A stretch of 19,449 nucleotides of DNA, from contig NW_003124917.1 of NCBI RefSeq assembly GCF_000003605.2, forward strand, positions 67,213 to 86,661, in the 5' to 3' direction. Shown piece after piece: positions 1 to 8,193 of the stretch (within the stretch, counting starts at the first letter, position 1; every line of letters begins with the position of its first letter). Source of the stretch: Saccoglossus kowalevskii (taxonomy: Eukaryota; Hemichordata; Enteropneusta; Harrimaniidae). Under the pieces are notes generated by a model. It worked only from the letters and a program-made list of their open reading frames with translations. It did no database searches and had not been told where the DNA came from. Both the position numbers and the translations under genes were made by a program.

Positions 1-1400
1 GGCCGATCTTTGAGAAAGGGGATATTGCATTTGAATATCATTACTTCATCAAAATTGACCATCGTCAAATGTGTACAGCACATTATTAAGCATGGAAATG
101 TACCTCAAAATTCTTCCGCGTTTGTCGTATCCCATGCATGCAATGTTTGACGCCACTACGACGCTATGAACTTTGTCCTGTTTTTCACGCATGACGCGGG
201 ATCTCGAAGTGAACGGAAAATGGTCTATTAAGACAATTGCCTTTACCTAAGTTAACAACCAAGCAATTATTAGCAAAAACAAGTGCTTATTTAAAATTGC
301 ACTTTTGTTTTTAATTTATAATTAAAATTGTTTTTCTGAAACAACTTAATAATCTCATTTTTGAGATCAACACTTAATGGATTAATCTAATTTCTGGCTT
401 GAAACTAACTATAAATTTGTTAGTTTTATTATTTATCAAAAATGACATGTGGCATATTTATTTATTTTCTTTAAGAATGCTGGAAATTATTTTGTAAAGA
501 TGGTGCCGTTTTATGGAAGCACTTGTTATGTTAAAATTTGCCATGAAATATGAAAAGAATGTTTGTGTTTGATACATTATTAACGGCACAGGCTTTGTAG
601 CAGAGGAAATCTCGGATACATCTGTCATTTCCATCAATAACTGCTAGACAGTTGAAAAAACAACAAATATTCTATAGTCTGCCAAGAGTTTATGTGAACG
701 AAAGTCTATATGCAAATATGCCAGTAACCAAACTATATTTACAAACTTTTTATGAACTTGTCTTGATTGTTTGTAACAAATGAAATTTGACATAGGGTGC
801 TATATATATAGTCTATGGAAGATAACCACATAAGCAATGAACTAAATTTAAGGTTTATTAAAACAGCTGTATCTGTATATTTGTGTAAGTTCAAGATGCT
901 GTTTTAATCTATTGCCATGTTTTAACTTGTTGGTTTGTATTGAAAATTTGAGCCTATCTTTAGGTAGCGTTTATATTGGTGCTAAAAAGTTGTGAATTTT
1001 TTTAATTGAAATCCACTCTTTTTAGTTAATCAAAAATGTTTTCTTCTCTCTATTTTTGTCGTTTTCTCATCTATTTTTTTGTTGTCATAGCGATGTATGC
1101 TAATCATGTTATGTCATTTTAATTCTTATTGGTGTGTGCATGTTGAGCTTGCGAGTGAGAGTAGTGTTGAATTTCTAGGCTCTGTATTCTTTTTTTTTGC
1201 ATGTTGTTGAAATCAGTGCACCATTCCTAAGAAGCACATTCTTCCATGTATATTATTGTGTATAGTGAAAAGTACCCTGTATATATATATGTAAAGAGAA
1301 AGGATACAATGTGTGCTTTTCAAGCCACATTTTTGTGAAAATCTTAGGATTTGTTTTCTACTGTTTCTGATTTCACAATAAAATAAAAGAAAAATATTTC
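1..1400 (+). other. Probable 3' UTR or terminal exon of a gene to the left
   Basis: No recognisable coding exon is visible. The stretch is T-rich on the + strand and ends with overlapping AATAAA signals at 1377-1382 and 1382-1387, which is how a long 3' UTR usually ends. One frame is open from position 3 to a TAA at 87-89 (28 residues starting PIFEKGDIAFEY) and could be the tail of the upstream protein. It matches nothing I know, and the other frames have similar short open runs. The 3' UTR reading is inference. Plain intergenic DNA is the alternative. Confidence 0.35.
1377..1387 (+). promoter_or_regulatory. Tandem AATAAA polyadenylation signals
   Basis: Two overlapping AATAAA hexamers follow a T-rich stretch. 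They would end the presumed left-hand transcript roughly 10-30 nt further on. Isolated AATAAA is frequent in AT-rich DNA, so the call is modest. Confidence 0.35.
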
Positions 1401-1580
1401 ATCATTAAATAACTGCTTGTGTATTTCAATTTTGTCGTTTTGTATGCAGCTTCCCCAAACAACAGGTATGTGTAGTTAGAGATGTTGGCAATCCATAGAA
1501 TCTTGAGACACTGAAATTGTTCATTCTTCCTAAAGGTCTTTGTTTGTGCAAGTATTATATTGATCATGATGTACAATAAG

Positions 1581-1689
1581 GTTATTACATGGATACCTCA
1601 AAGTATGCACGAAGACAGTACAGCAGAAGTATCGACCAAAGCGACAGTGTACTGTCCGAGTGCATACTTTGAGGTATCCTTGTAATAAC
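1581..1689. repeat. 109-bp near-perfect inverted repeat (hairpin)
   Basis: The outer 30 nt of the left arm (starting GTTATTACATGG at 1581) are the reverse complement of the outer 30 nt of the right arm (ending GTAATAAC at 1689) with one mismatch. After a small bulge the arms pair again as GACAGTAC/GTACTGTC. The stem totals about 43 bp around a loop of roughly 22 nt. This could be a fold-back MITE or a transcribed hairpin. No target-site duplication is visible at the ends. Confidence 0.8.
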
Positions 1690-2247
1690 ATGGAATTGCC
1701 GAAATCCAAAAAGTTCAGCAACAGCATCAGCAAACATCAAACCCTGGTGGCAGCCATGTTTGTTTTTATTATTGCAGGATGCTTAAGCACGTAATCATTC
1801 CATATTTGGAATTTGCATTTCCTTGTATGGTAGAATGAAAATATCGCAAAATCGCGGCAGATGTATAACAATCTATAGTATCATGCATGATCTAAAATAA
1901 AATTTTGATACTGAAGACCTTGTATATACAGCACTACATATCCAAAGAATGTCTGAATATGAGAACTTTATTCAACTGAAAAACACCGCTGCCCAAAACC
2001 AACTTATGGACATATATATTTTGGTGGAATTTTTTTTTGTTTTTTTGTTTGTTTTTTAAGGCATTCAGTGATTAATATTCTGTCCCAAAATTGTGTAACA
2101 GGAAAGGGACGGCATTCAACTGTTTACAAAAGTGCAATTTATTTCAAATATCGTGAACGGGAAACGCCATCCAATGCTATAAAATATTCTGAAAACTCTC
2201 GAAAAATATGATTGCTTCTTTTTACCATAGCTATGTTAGTATGTACG
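1690..2247. other. Non-coding stretch, no gene seen
   Basis: AT-rich DNA without a credible ORF, splice-bounded exon or RNA gene. It includes a T-rich tract near 2030-2060. I see nothing else in it. Confidence 0.6.
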
Positions 2248-2300
2248 CCAAGATGGCGGCGATGTTTGTTGGTGCGCTTTTTGGTCACGTGACTATAGCC
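2248..2300. promoter_or_regulatory. YY1-like site plus CACGTG E-box, possible promoter
   Basis: The sequence CCAAGATGGCGGCGATG around 2250 matches the classic YY1 core promoter motif (AAGATGGCGGC). About 30 bp downstream lies GGTCACGTGACT, a palindromic USF/MYC-type E-box. The patch has more CpG than its surroundings. The ATG inside the YY1 motif opens a frame of only about 40 codons (MAAMFVGALFGHV...), with no donor site before its stop. It could be a small first exon or uORF, a promoter for either strand, or a fragment of a dispersed repeat. A transcript start is not proven. Confidence 0.3.
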
Positions 2301-2666
2301 AGTACGCAATGCCGGAATGGAGTGGGTTTGATAAATGACATTTTGGCAGTGTGTCTACCAGATGGTCCAAGTTAGAATCCAGCCGTTGTGCTTTCTTTTT
2401 GTCACTGGTAACTATTTCATCATTGATGTCCTGTGATCTACTCGGTATATACAATAGAATACAGAGAGTTGAGAAGATTAAGTGTAGACGAAATCCAGCA
2501 ATGGAGCGCTGACTTATTTGTATGTACTAGTAACCAAAAACCATTGTGCAAAAAAACATCTATTCGTATTACTCGTACCCTTTTTTTGTGCTTCCAATAG
2601 TGCTTTGACAGCATTTCCCTGAGATGGCGTGTCACACGCCATGCCAGGTACCTGAGGTCATACAAA
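2301..2666. other. Non-coding flank of the satellite
   Basis: No gene recognised. A short perfect palindrome (ATGGCGTG, 3-nt loop, CACGCCAT) occurs near 2624-2642, just before the tandem array. An open frame on the minus strand here has no recognisable motif. Confidence 0.55.
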
Positions 2667-3540
2667 TCTAAAGCCGAAATTCAATCTTTCTGGTCCAACT
2701 GTTTGACGTGCTAATTCTAAAAACTCTAAAGCCGAAATTCGATCTGTCTGGTCCCACTGTTTGACGTGCTGATTCTAATAACTCTAAATCTGAAATTCGA
2801 TCTGTCTGGTCCCACTGTTTGACATGCTGATTCCAATAACTCTAAAGCCGAAATTCAATCTGTCTGGTCCTACTGTTTGACATGCTGATACTGATAACTC
2901 TAAAGCCGAAATTCGATCTGTCTGGTCCCACTGTTTGACGTGCTGATTCCAATAACTCGAAATCCGAAATTCGATCTGTCTGGTCCCACTGTTTGACGTG
3001 CTGATTCTAATAACTGTAAAGCCGAAATTCAATCTGTCTGGTTCCACTGTTTGACATGCTAATTCCAATAACTCTAAAGCCGAAATTCGATCTGTCTGGT
3101 CCCACTGTTTGACGTGCTGATTCCAATAACTCTAAAGTCGAAAATCGATCTGTCTGGTCCCACTGTTTGACGTGCTGATTCTAATAACTCTAAAGCCGAA
3201 ATTCAATCTGTCTGGTCCCACTGTTTGACGTGCTGATTCCAATAACTCTAAAGCCGAAATTCGATCTGTCTGGTTTCATTGTTTGACGTGCTGATACTAA
3301 TAACTCTAAAGCCGAAATTCAATCTGTATGGTCCCACTGTTTGACGTGCTGATTCTAATAACTCTAAATCCGAAATTCAATCTGTATGGTCCCACTGTTT
3401 GACGTGCTGATTCCAATAACTCTAAAGCCGAAATTCAATCTGTCTGGTCCCACTGTTTGACGTGCTGATTCTAATAACTCTAAAGCCGAAATTCAATCTG
3501 TCTGGTCCCACTGTTTGACGTGCTGATTCTAATAAATCTA

Positions 3541-3850
3541 AAGTCGAAATTCGATCTGTCTGGTCCTACTGTTTGACATGCTGATTCTAATAACTCTAAA
3601 GCCGAAATTCGATCTGTCTGGTCCCTCTGTTTGACGTGCTGATTCTAATAACTCTAAAGTCGAAATTCGATCTGTCTGGTCCTACTGTTTGACATGCTGA
3701 TTCTAATAACTCTAAAGTCGAAATTCGATCTGTCTGGTCCCTCTGTTTGACGTGCTGATTCTAATAACTCTAAAGTCGAAATTCGATCTGTCTGGTCCTA
3801 CTGTTTGACATGCTGATTCTAATAACTCTAAAGCCGAAATTCGATCTGTC
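3541..3850. repeat. 116-bp dimer higher-order block in the satellite
   Basis: Units here alternate regularly. A unit with TCCTACTGTTTGACATG is followed by one with TCCCTCTGTTTGACGTG, and the pair recurs about three times at 116-bp spacing. This is a local higher-order repeat, implying that two-unit blocks were amplified recently. Confidence 0.8.
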
Positions 3851-4334
3851 TGGTCCCACTGTTTGACATGCTGATACTGATAACTCTAAAGTCGAAATTC
3901 GATCTGTCTGGTCCCACTGTTTGACGTGCTGATTCTAATAACTCTAAAGTCGAAATTCGATCTGTCTGGTCCCACTGTTTGACGTGCTGATTCTAATAAC
4001 TCTAAAGCCGAAATTCGATCTGTCTGGTCCCACTGTTTGACGTGCTGATTCCAATAACTCTCAAGCCGAAATTCGATCTGTCTGGTTTCACTGTTTGACG
4101 TGCTGATACTAATAAATCTAAAGCCGAAATTCGATCTGTCTGATCCTAATGTTTGACGTGCTGATTCTAATAACTCTAAATCCGACATTCGATATGTCTG
4201 GTCCCACTGTTTGACGTGCTGAGTCTTGTCTGGTCCAACTGTGTGCCGTGCTGATTCTAATAACTCTAAAGCCAAAATTCTATCTGTCTGGTCCCACTGT
4301 TTGACGTGCTGATTCTAATAACTCTAAAGCCGAA

Positions 4335-4890
4335 ATTCGATCTGTCTGGTTCCACTGTTTGACATGCTGATACTGATAACTCTAAAGTCGAAATTCGATC
4401 TGTCTGGTCCCACCGTTTGACATGCTGATTCTAATAACTCTAAAGCCGAAATTCAATCTGTCTGGTTCCACTGTTTGACGTGCTGATTCTAATAACTCTA
4501 AAGCCGACATTCAATCTGTCTGGTTCCACTGTTTGACATACTGATACTGATAACTCTAAAGTCGAAATTCGATCTGTCTGGTCCCACCGTTTGACATGCT
4601 GATTCTAATAACTCTAAAGCCGAAATTCAATCTGTCTGGTTTCACTGTTTGACGTGCTGATTCTAATAACTCTAAAGCCGAAATTCGATCTGTCCGGTCC
4701 CACTGTTTGACGTGCACGTGCTGATTCTAATAACTCTAAAGCCGAAATTCAATCTGTCTGGTTCCACTGTTTGACGTGCTGATTCTAATAACTCTAAAGC
4801 CGAAATTCGATCTGTCTGGTTCCACTGTTTGACATGCTGATACTGATAACTCTAAAGTCGAAATTCAATCTGTCTGGTCCCACGTTTGAC
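4335..4890. repeat. 174-bp trimer-derived higher-order copies in the satellite
   Basis: The marker variant TGATACTGAT sits at 4368, 4542 and 4838. The first spacing is 174 bp (three units). The second is 296 bp (five units plus the 6-bp ACGTGC duplication near 4711). Each marker is followed by a unit with GTCG and TCCCACCG (TCCCACG at the third), so multi-unit blocks were copied together. The same marker also occurs at 2886 and 3872, exactly 17 units apart. Confidence 0.75.
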
Positions 4891-5390
4891 ATGCTGATTC
4901 TAATAACTCTAAAGCCGAAATTCAATCTGTCTGGTCCCACTGTTTGACGTGCTGATTCTAATAAATCTAAAGCCGAAATTCGATCTGTCTGATCCCACTG
5001 TTTGACGTGCTGATTCAAAAAACTCTAAAGCCGAAATCGATCTGTCTGGTCCAACTGTTTGACGTGCTGATTCTAATAACTCTAGAGCCGAAATTCGATC
5101 TGTCTGGTCCTACTGTTTGACGTGCTGATTCTGCTAATTCTAAATCCGAAATTCGATCTGTCTGGTCCTACTGTTTGACGTGCTGATTCTAATAAATCTA
5201 AAGCCGAAATTCGATCTGTCTGGTTCCACTGTTTGACGTGCTGATTCTGCTAACTCTAAATCCGAAATTCGATCTGTCTGGTCCTACTGTTTGACGTTCC
5301 AAAAAACTCTAATATATAAAAGCCGGAATTCGAACTGTCTGGTCCCACTGTTTGACGTGTTGATTTCAATAACTCTAAAGCCAAAATTGG

Positions 5391-5690
5391 ATTTTACAGG
5401 GGATTTGACTAATCCTAACTGGCGGCTTCCAGTGAAGGATCGAATTGTATTCAACGCATTTCCCGACCCAAGTAAATTATTTGACAAATGTTGCATCCTG
5501 GCTCAGTCATGTGGTGATAGGGCATTTGCTGTATGTGGAATGCCCCGTCAAACAATGTAAAAATTAGACCAATATTAATGAGTTTAAAGTTCATTTGAAA
5601 ACGTATTTGTTCAAGAATTCAATTGTTCTTTCCTGTTGTAGTTTTAATTTATGTCGTGTGCTATTGATCAGATTTGTCTGTAAATAGCAC
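5391..5690 (+). pseudogene. Truncated LINE reverse transcriptase C-terminus
   Basis: Translation of the + strand gives a decayed end of a non-LTR retrotransposon reverse transcriptase. The segment NWRLPVKDRIVFN (about 5423-5461) corresponds to the widespread LHWLPVxxRIxFK motif of CR1/L2-like elements. GDRAFAVCG (about 5514-5540) corresponds to the GxRxFxVxAPRLWNxLP block. After a frameshift and stop near 5560, NEFKVHLKTYLFKNS (about 5578-5622) corresponds to the terminal fKxxLKTYLF motif, followed by a stop near 5682. The stretch between the first two motifs looks shortened compared with intact elements. In-frame stops and a frameshift show it is dead. It abuts the last 58-bp unit directly. 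Family assignment beyond CR1/L2-like is not possible by eye. Confidence 0.75.
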
Positions 5691-5699
5691 AAAACAAGT

Positions 5700-6544
5700 A
5701 CTAGTAACTAAGTGATTACATTCAATTCTTCAATTCCAACAATAGATTTGCTTAGTAATTCTGGAATTCTTTTAGTGGTGGCTAGGATACGTAGTAATAT
5801 TGCGATATTTGAATCCAGTTTACATTTTGAATGGGGTGGACCGTGGTCTACACAGCCACGCAGACTCAACAAAGATATTACATTACATTCACGTATAATT
5901 ACATCGGATGTTACTAATTTAAGAAAACGAGTTAAAAATTGAACTGTGATTTTAACATTCTTCAAAAGTTACTATGCATACTATAACACCCTCAGTAGCA
6001 TATCTGTAGTTTTTTTGTCGTAGCTAGAAAACACAGGCAGATGAAATAAACTAGCATGTGCGTCTGAACGCAGTAAGTGTTAAAAGCAGCGTCTTCAGGA
6101 GTCGGAATAGTCAAAAAAGCATAATTTATTATCAGTGAAAAAGGCCGTTCGGTAATTCCTTAGACTAACATTAGTAGAATACATGCATAGCCGATATGTA
6201 CTAAAGTATTTTTCTATTCCCTTTAGAACGTCTGAGTCACAGGTCAATTTTTACACGTTTTACTTCTGCGACCATACACACCCGCGACCAGAACTAAGGA
6301 GTACCACAGAGCATATATAAAATGCAGAATTTGATTCGCCGAAAAAAAAATTCAACAAACAAGCTGCTCGCTGATTGGTCTGAATGTTACGTGAATACTT
6401 CGAATTTACTCGTATTGTGGGCTTTTTTGATTATTTGGCTATGATAGACATTTTTTTTACTTCCTTCTTCGGAGTTTCTGCTCGTGAGTCATTTATCATC
6501 GCCCAGGGTCACTCAGATATCAGCCTTGAAAGAAGAAATTAGCT
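5700..6544. other. Non-coding stretch with unrecognised open frames
   Basis: About 5708-5965 is open on both strands at once (76 and 85 codons), which may be chance or a decayed transposon. No motif is recognisable on either strand. Further right, TATATAAAA at about 6314-6322 resembles a TATA box, with GATTGG (an inverted CCAAT) about 50 bp downstream, but no gene start follows. Nothing else is supported. Confidence 0.5.
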
Positions 6545-6725
6545 AAAAGGGTGGTGGTCGTTGAAACGCGCATGTGCGAAACAATATTGATTTTCTCCGT
6601 CACAATCCAATGCGCTTTTCTAATGAAATCACGAGTACGAATTTTGAACTGGACGTCACTTGCACTTATTTTTTGTCGATACCTTCCAGTTATCAAAACA
6701 TTACCGAAAGGGGGTAAGACAAAAT
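6545..6725 (+). repeat. Dispersed repeat family A, copy 1
   Basis: This segment is similar to 14925-15082 in the same orientation. Shared blocks include GTGGTCGTTG, CGCATGTGCGA/GCATGTGCGAC, TTGATTTTC, CACAATCCAATGCG, then TTCTAAT, AATTTTGA, CTTCCAGT and ATCAAA in the same order. Two copies in one window indicate an interspersed element, either a SINE or a non-autonomous DNA transposon. Its ends and target duplications are not clear from two copies. Confidence 0.75.
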
Positions 6726-7260
6726 ATTACGAGGGGAGAGAAAAACATTGCCAAAAAAAGAAAGACAAAAGAAAAAACGTGGAAAGGGATCAGACCTCGA
6801 AAAAGACATGGAGAGTGGGCAAAAATAAAATCAAACAAATCTGGAGAGACCTGGAATAAGTTCTCTAGCCAGACGGCAAGATATGAACGGCTTTTATCTG
6901 TACAATTTTCAGTCTAAATTAGCATGTTCAACTATTTTTAAAAGTAAATCACTCGTTGACTGTATCAGGTCAAACGTTTCCGTTCTGTTTTCATCCAAAC
7001 CAATAAACAATTGAAGTTGAGAATCAGTCTCAATGTGTTTATTTCGGCACTATTGCTCAGAATTATTATAATTGAGTAGAGCACTAATCATGTACTTATT
7101 CACACATCATTTTTGTAATGACTTTCTAAAAAAGGAAAAATCTCCCCATATTTGAACAATTGTTTTATAGTTTGACGGCATGGAGGTAAACACAGCGTCA
7201 TTTCCTTTATATTCAGATTAAATGAATCACGTAGGGAATGCTATATTGGTTTTACTTCAG
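6726..7260. other. Purine-rich tract and non-coding DNA
   Basis: Positions 6717-6865 are strongly A/G-rich on the + strand (runs such as GAAAGACAAAAGAAAAAACG). This gives a lysine-rich open frame that I regard as composition-driven. The remainder holds no gene that I can see. Confidence 0.5.
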
Positions 7261-8084
7261 GGGCGTTGACCGTGTAACATGTCGCTTAGTGTTGGATAAC
7301 TTACAACCCCAGCTGCCTCCGGGAGCTGCCTCCGTCTGTTTTCTCCGCTACTAGTATTCACGGTAAATGACAAAGGCGTAGTCAGTGTATTTGGTATTAA
7401 TTACTTAATTAATTAAAATAACGAACGAATTAATGACAGCGATAAACAGAGAGTGTGCACAATAATAAAGTTACAATACATTTAGTTACAAAATTCACTG
7501 TAAATTATTGACGATACGTTTAATTCCAATACATCTATAATTATCAACCTCATAATTACGAAGACCCCCTCTCCCGATTATCTTCTGTGTCCTGGATATA
7601 TCAAAGAACGATTGCGGACACCTTGGCGAGTGGACAACAGCACACGCTAGCACGTATGCCCAATCAGCTACTCACACAGCTAAATCTCCTTTTTTCTTCA
7701 ATATTACGACATATAACGATGGTAAACAGACGTATTCAAAATATAAACATGAGTAATAGTTACAATAATATAAGTCGAGGTCACAATGGTAAAAACGTCA
7801 ACATGAAAAGTATTTTGAAGGTTAACAACGCTATCTATACAGAGTGATGTCGCTAGTGGGTGATGCCCTCTCGGTCACGGTCTCTTTGCTAAGCAGCACA
7901 TGCGCATAACTGTTTTGGCCTTCATCTACTGTATTGCGTTTCATGAATATACAATCTCAATTTATTAAATATGATTACTAAAAAAATAAAGAAAAAAAAT
8001 TGCCCGCACAAGTTCTACATGTTTTCAATCCACAAATATTTTTTTTCGGCCTATATAATTCAAAATATTTACATAATCTCGCTA
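7261..8084. other. Upstream region of SDHD, no gene seen
   Basis: No recognisable coding exon. A 12-bp tandem duplication, AGCTGCCTCCGG then AGCTGCCTCCGT, occurs at about 7311-7336. A cluster of TAAT/ATTA cores occurs at 7395-7434, resembling homeodomain sites. GCACATGCGCATA near 7898 partly resembles an NRF-1 palindrome. These are pattern matches only. Confidence 0.4.
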
Positions 8085-8162
8085 AACGCGTGTTTCATAA
8101 AGTCGCGCAGTTTACGTGACATCCGGACATTTGGTGTATATTACGTCTCCTAATCCAAGATG
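8085..8162 (+). promoter_or_regulatory. SDHD: Putative SDHD core promoter
   Basis: Just upstream of the SDHD start codon lie TTTACGTGACATCCGGAC (an E-box/CRE-like ACGTGAC next to a CCGGAT ETS-type core read on the minus strand, about 8111-8128) and CCAAGATGGCTGC spanning the ATG, a YY1-type motif. ETS (GABP) and YY1 sites around the start are common in nuclear genes for respiratory-chain subunits. The transcription start itself is not visible and no TATA box is seen. Confidence 0.35.
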
Positions 8163-8193
8163 GCTGCTGCAGTATTTTTGCGATCATCCAGAG
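8160..8193 (+). CDS. SDHD: SDHD exon 1 (start codon, presequence)
   Basis: ATG in AAGATGGC encodes [11 protein letters not shown] plus one base of a split Ala codon. The donor is G|GTCTGT. The exon is short and was chosen because its phase (1) fits exon 2, its residues suit a targeting peptide, and exon 2 has no upstream Met in frame. An ATG inside exon 2 (residue 14) is the alternative start. Confidence 0.75.

Larger units (their letters stand above)
2667..5391. repeat. 58-bp satellite array, about 47 copies
   Basis: A tandem repeat of a 58-bp unit runs head to tail. Each unit reads CTCTAAAGCCGAAATTCGAT, then CTGTCTGGTCCCACTG, then TTTGACGTGCTGATTCTAATAA. The spacing of CTCTAAAG at 3072, 3130 and 3188 shows the exact period. 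Variation sits at few positions: TTCGAT/TTCAAT, GACGTG/GACATG, GCCG/GTCG, TCCCACT/TCCTACT/TTCCACT, GATTCTAAT/GATACTGAT. A partial unit occurs around 4222-4253, a 6-bp ACGTGC duplication near 4711, and an irregular unit with inserted AT-rich bases near 5300-5325. There are no unique spacers, so it is not a CRISPR array. The period is not a multiple of three, and the open frames seen on the minus strand are a by-product of stop-poor units. Confidence 0.97.

Noticed and set aside
2784-5018. Long minus-strand open frames of 74-129 codons across the satellite, with repeated peptides such as SARQTVGPDR and STSNSGTRQIEF
   Set aside because: The unit is 58 bp, so each frame cycles through all three phases. 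The openness follows from stop-poor units, and the frames break wherever units vary. There is no start context, splice context or constraint.
2667-5391. CRISPR-like periodic array
   Set aside because: Units are contiguous with no unique spacers, the DNA is eukaryotic and there are no cas genes.
5708-5965. Overlapping 76- and 85-codon frames on opposite strands
   Set aside because: No motif is recognisable on either strand. Simultaneous openness suggests a stop-poor stretch, possibly a decayed transposon.
6551-6917. Two overlapping lysine-rich frames (+)
   Set aside because: They cover a dispersed repeat copy and a purine-rich tract. The amino-acid content reflects base composition.
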